Below, piece by piece: positions 5,963 to 6,023 of a stretch of 6,023 bases of DNA. The number at the start of each line of letters is the position of its first letter. The stretch's first letter is position 1. Below the pieces are notes generated by a model. That model was not told the origin of the DNA and searched no databases. It worked only from the letters and a program-made list of their open reading frames with translations. This stretch comes from Paracoccaceae bacterium. Its GTDB lineage: Bacteria; Pseudomonadota; Alphaproteobacteria; Rhodobacterales; Rhodobacteraceae. The position numbers were made by a program, and so were the translations under genes. The DNA is taken from assembly GCA_019090405.1 (NCBI GenBank), contig JAHRVZ010000086.1:1-6023 (forward strand). Direction: 5' to 3'.

Positions 5963-6023
5963 GTGGCGGATCTTTTGACAATGAAAAGCAAAAAAAGCGC
6001 GGACAAACAAAAGGCGCTGGACA
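5963..6023 (+). CDS. recA: RecA recombinase, N-terminal 20 codons (cut by window end)
   Basis: RecA is the cytosolic ATP-dependent strand-exchange protein that also activates LexA self-cleavage. Only the first 20 codons and one base are present. They read M(V)ADLLTMKSKKSADKQKALD, where the KSADKQKALD stretch is the conserved start of alphaproteobacterial RecA, normally followed by the SALAQIERQFGKGSIM segment, here outside the window. The start is GTG, with an AAGGGA ribosome-binding site eight bases upstream. A LexA box and a sigma-70-like promoter lie just upstream, and cckA is nearby as in other Rhodobacterales. The Walker motifs cannot be seen because of the truncation. The short match, the SOS box and the gene order together make the call secure despite the small amount of coding sequence. 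Confidence 0.9.
   Translation, partial: MADLLTMKSKKSADKQKALD

Noticed and set aside
5828..6010. Minus-strand open frame of 60 codons across the recA promoter and recA start
   Set aside because: It overlaps the LexA box, the promoter and the recA N-terminus, and its translation shows no family resemblance.

Overview
The window looks like chromosome from a marine alphaproteobacterium of the order Rhodobacterales (Roseobacter-type), judged from protein signatures and gene order. The strongest indicators are a two-transmembrane CckA hybrid kinase next to recA, a perfect CtrA box (TTAA-N7-TTAAC) upstream of cckA, and an alphaproteobacterial SOS box (GAAC-N7-GAAC) upstream of recA. Base composition looks moderate by eye, near 50% G+C, which is low for many Rhodobacterales. 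The genus cannot be told from the sequence alone.

Layout: (1) 43-1491 +, guaB, a complete IMP dehydrogenase with its own ribosome-binding site; its promoter lies outside the window. (2) 1489-1510, a perfect 22-nt palindrome that includes the guaB stop codon. (3) 1543-2709 +, an RsmB/NOP-family rRNA m5C methyltransferase starting at TTG. (4) 2710-2813, a probable intrinsic terminator followed at once by the CtrA box and the cckA leader. (5) 2814-5126 +, cckA, a complete hybrid histidine kinase starting at GTG. (6) 5178-5771 -, a small sulfotransferase-family protein convergent with cckA. (7) 5772-5962, a divergent intergenic region with a recA promoter and LexA box. (8) 5963-end +, the first 20 codons of recA, cut by the window edge.

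Function: guaB (GTP synthesis) and the rRNA methyltransferase are housekeeping genes that could be cotranscribed. cckA heads the CckA-ChpT-CtrA phosphorelay, which in Rhodobacterales controls motility and gene transfer agents, and its own upstream region has a textbook CtrA box, suggesting feedback. recA is under apparent LexA control. I see no transposon, phage gene, CRISPR array, tRNA or rRNA. The content is mostly conserved core genome, and I found no clear new multi-gene system. The most interesting signals are regulatory: the CtrA box, the LexA-controlled promoter and the unexplained palindrome after guaB.
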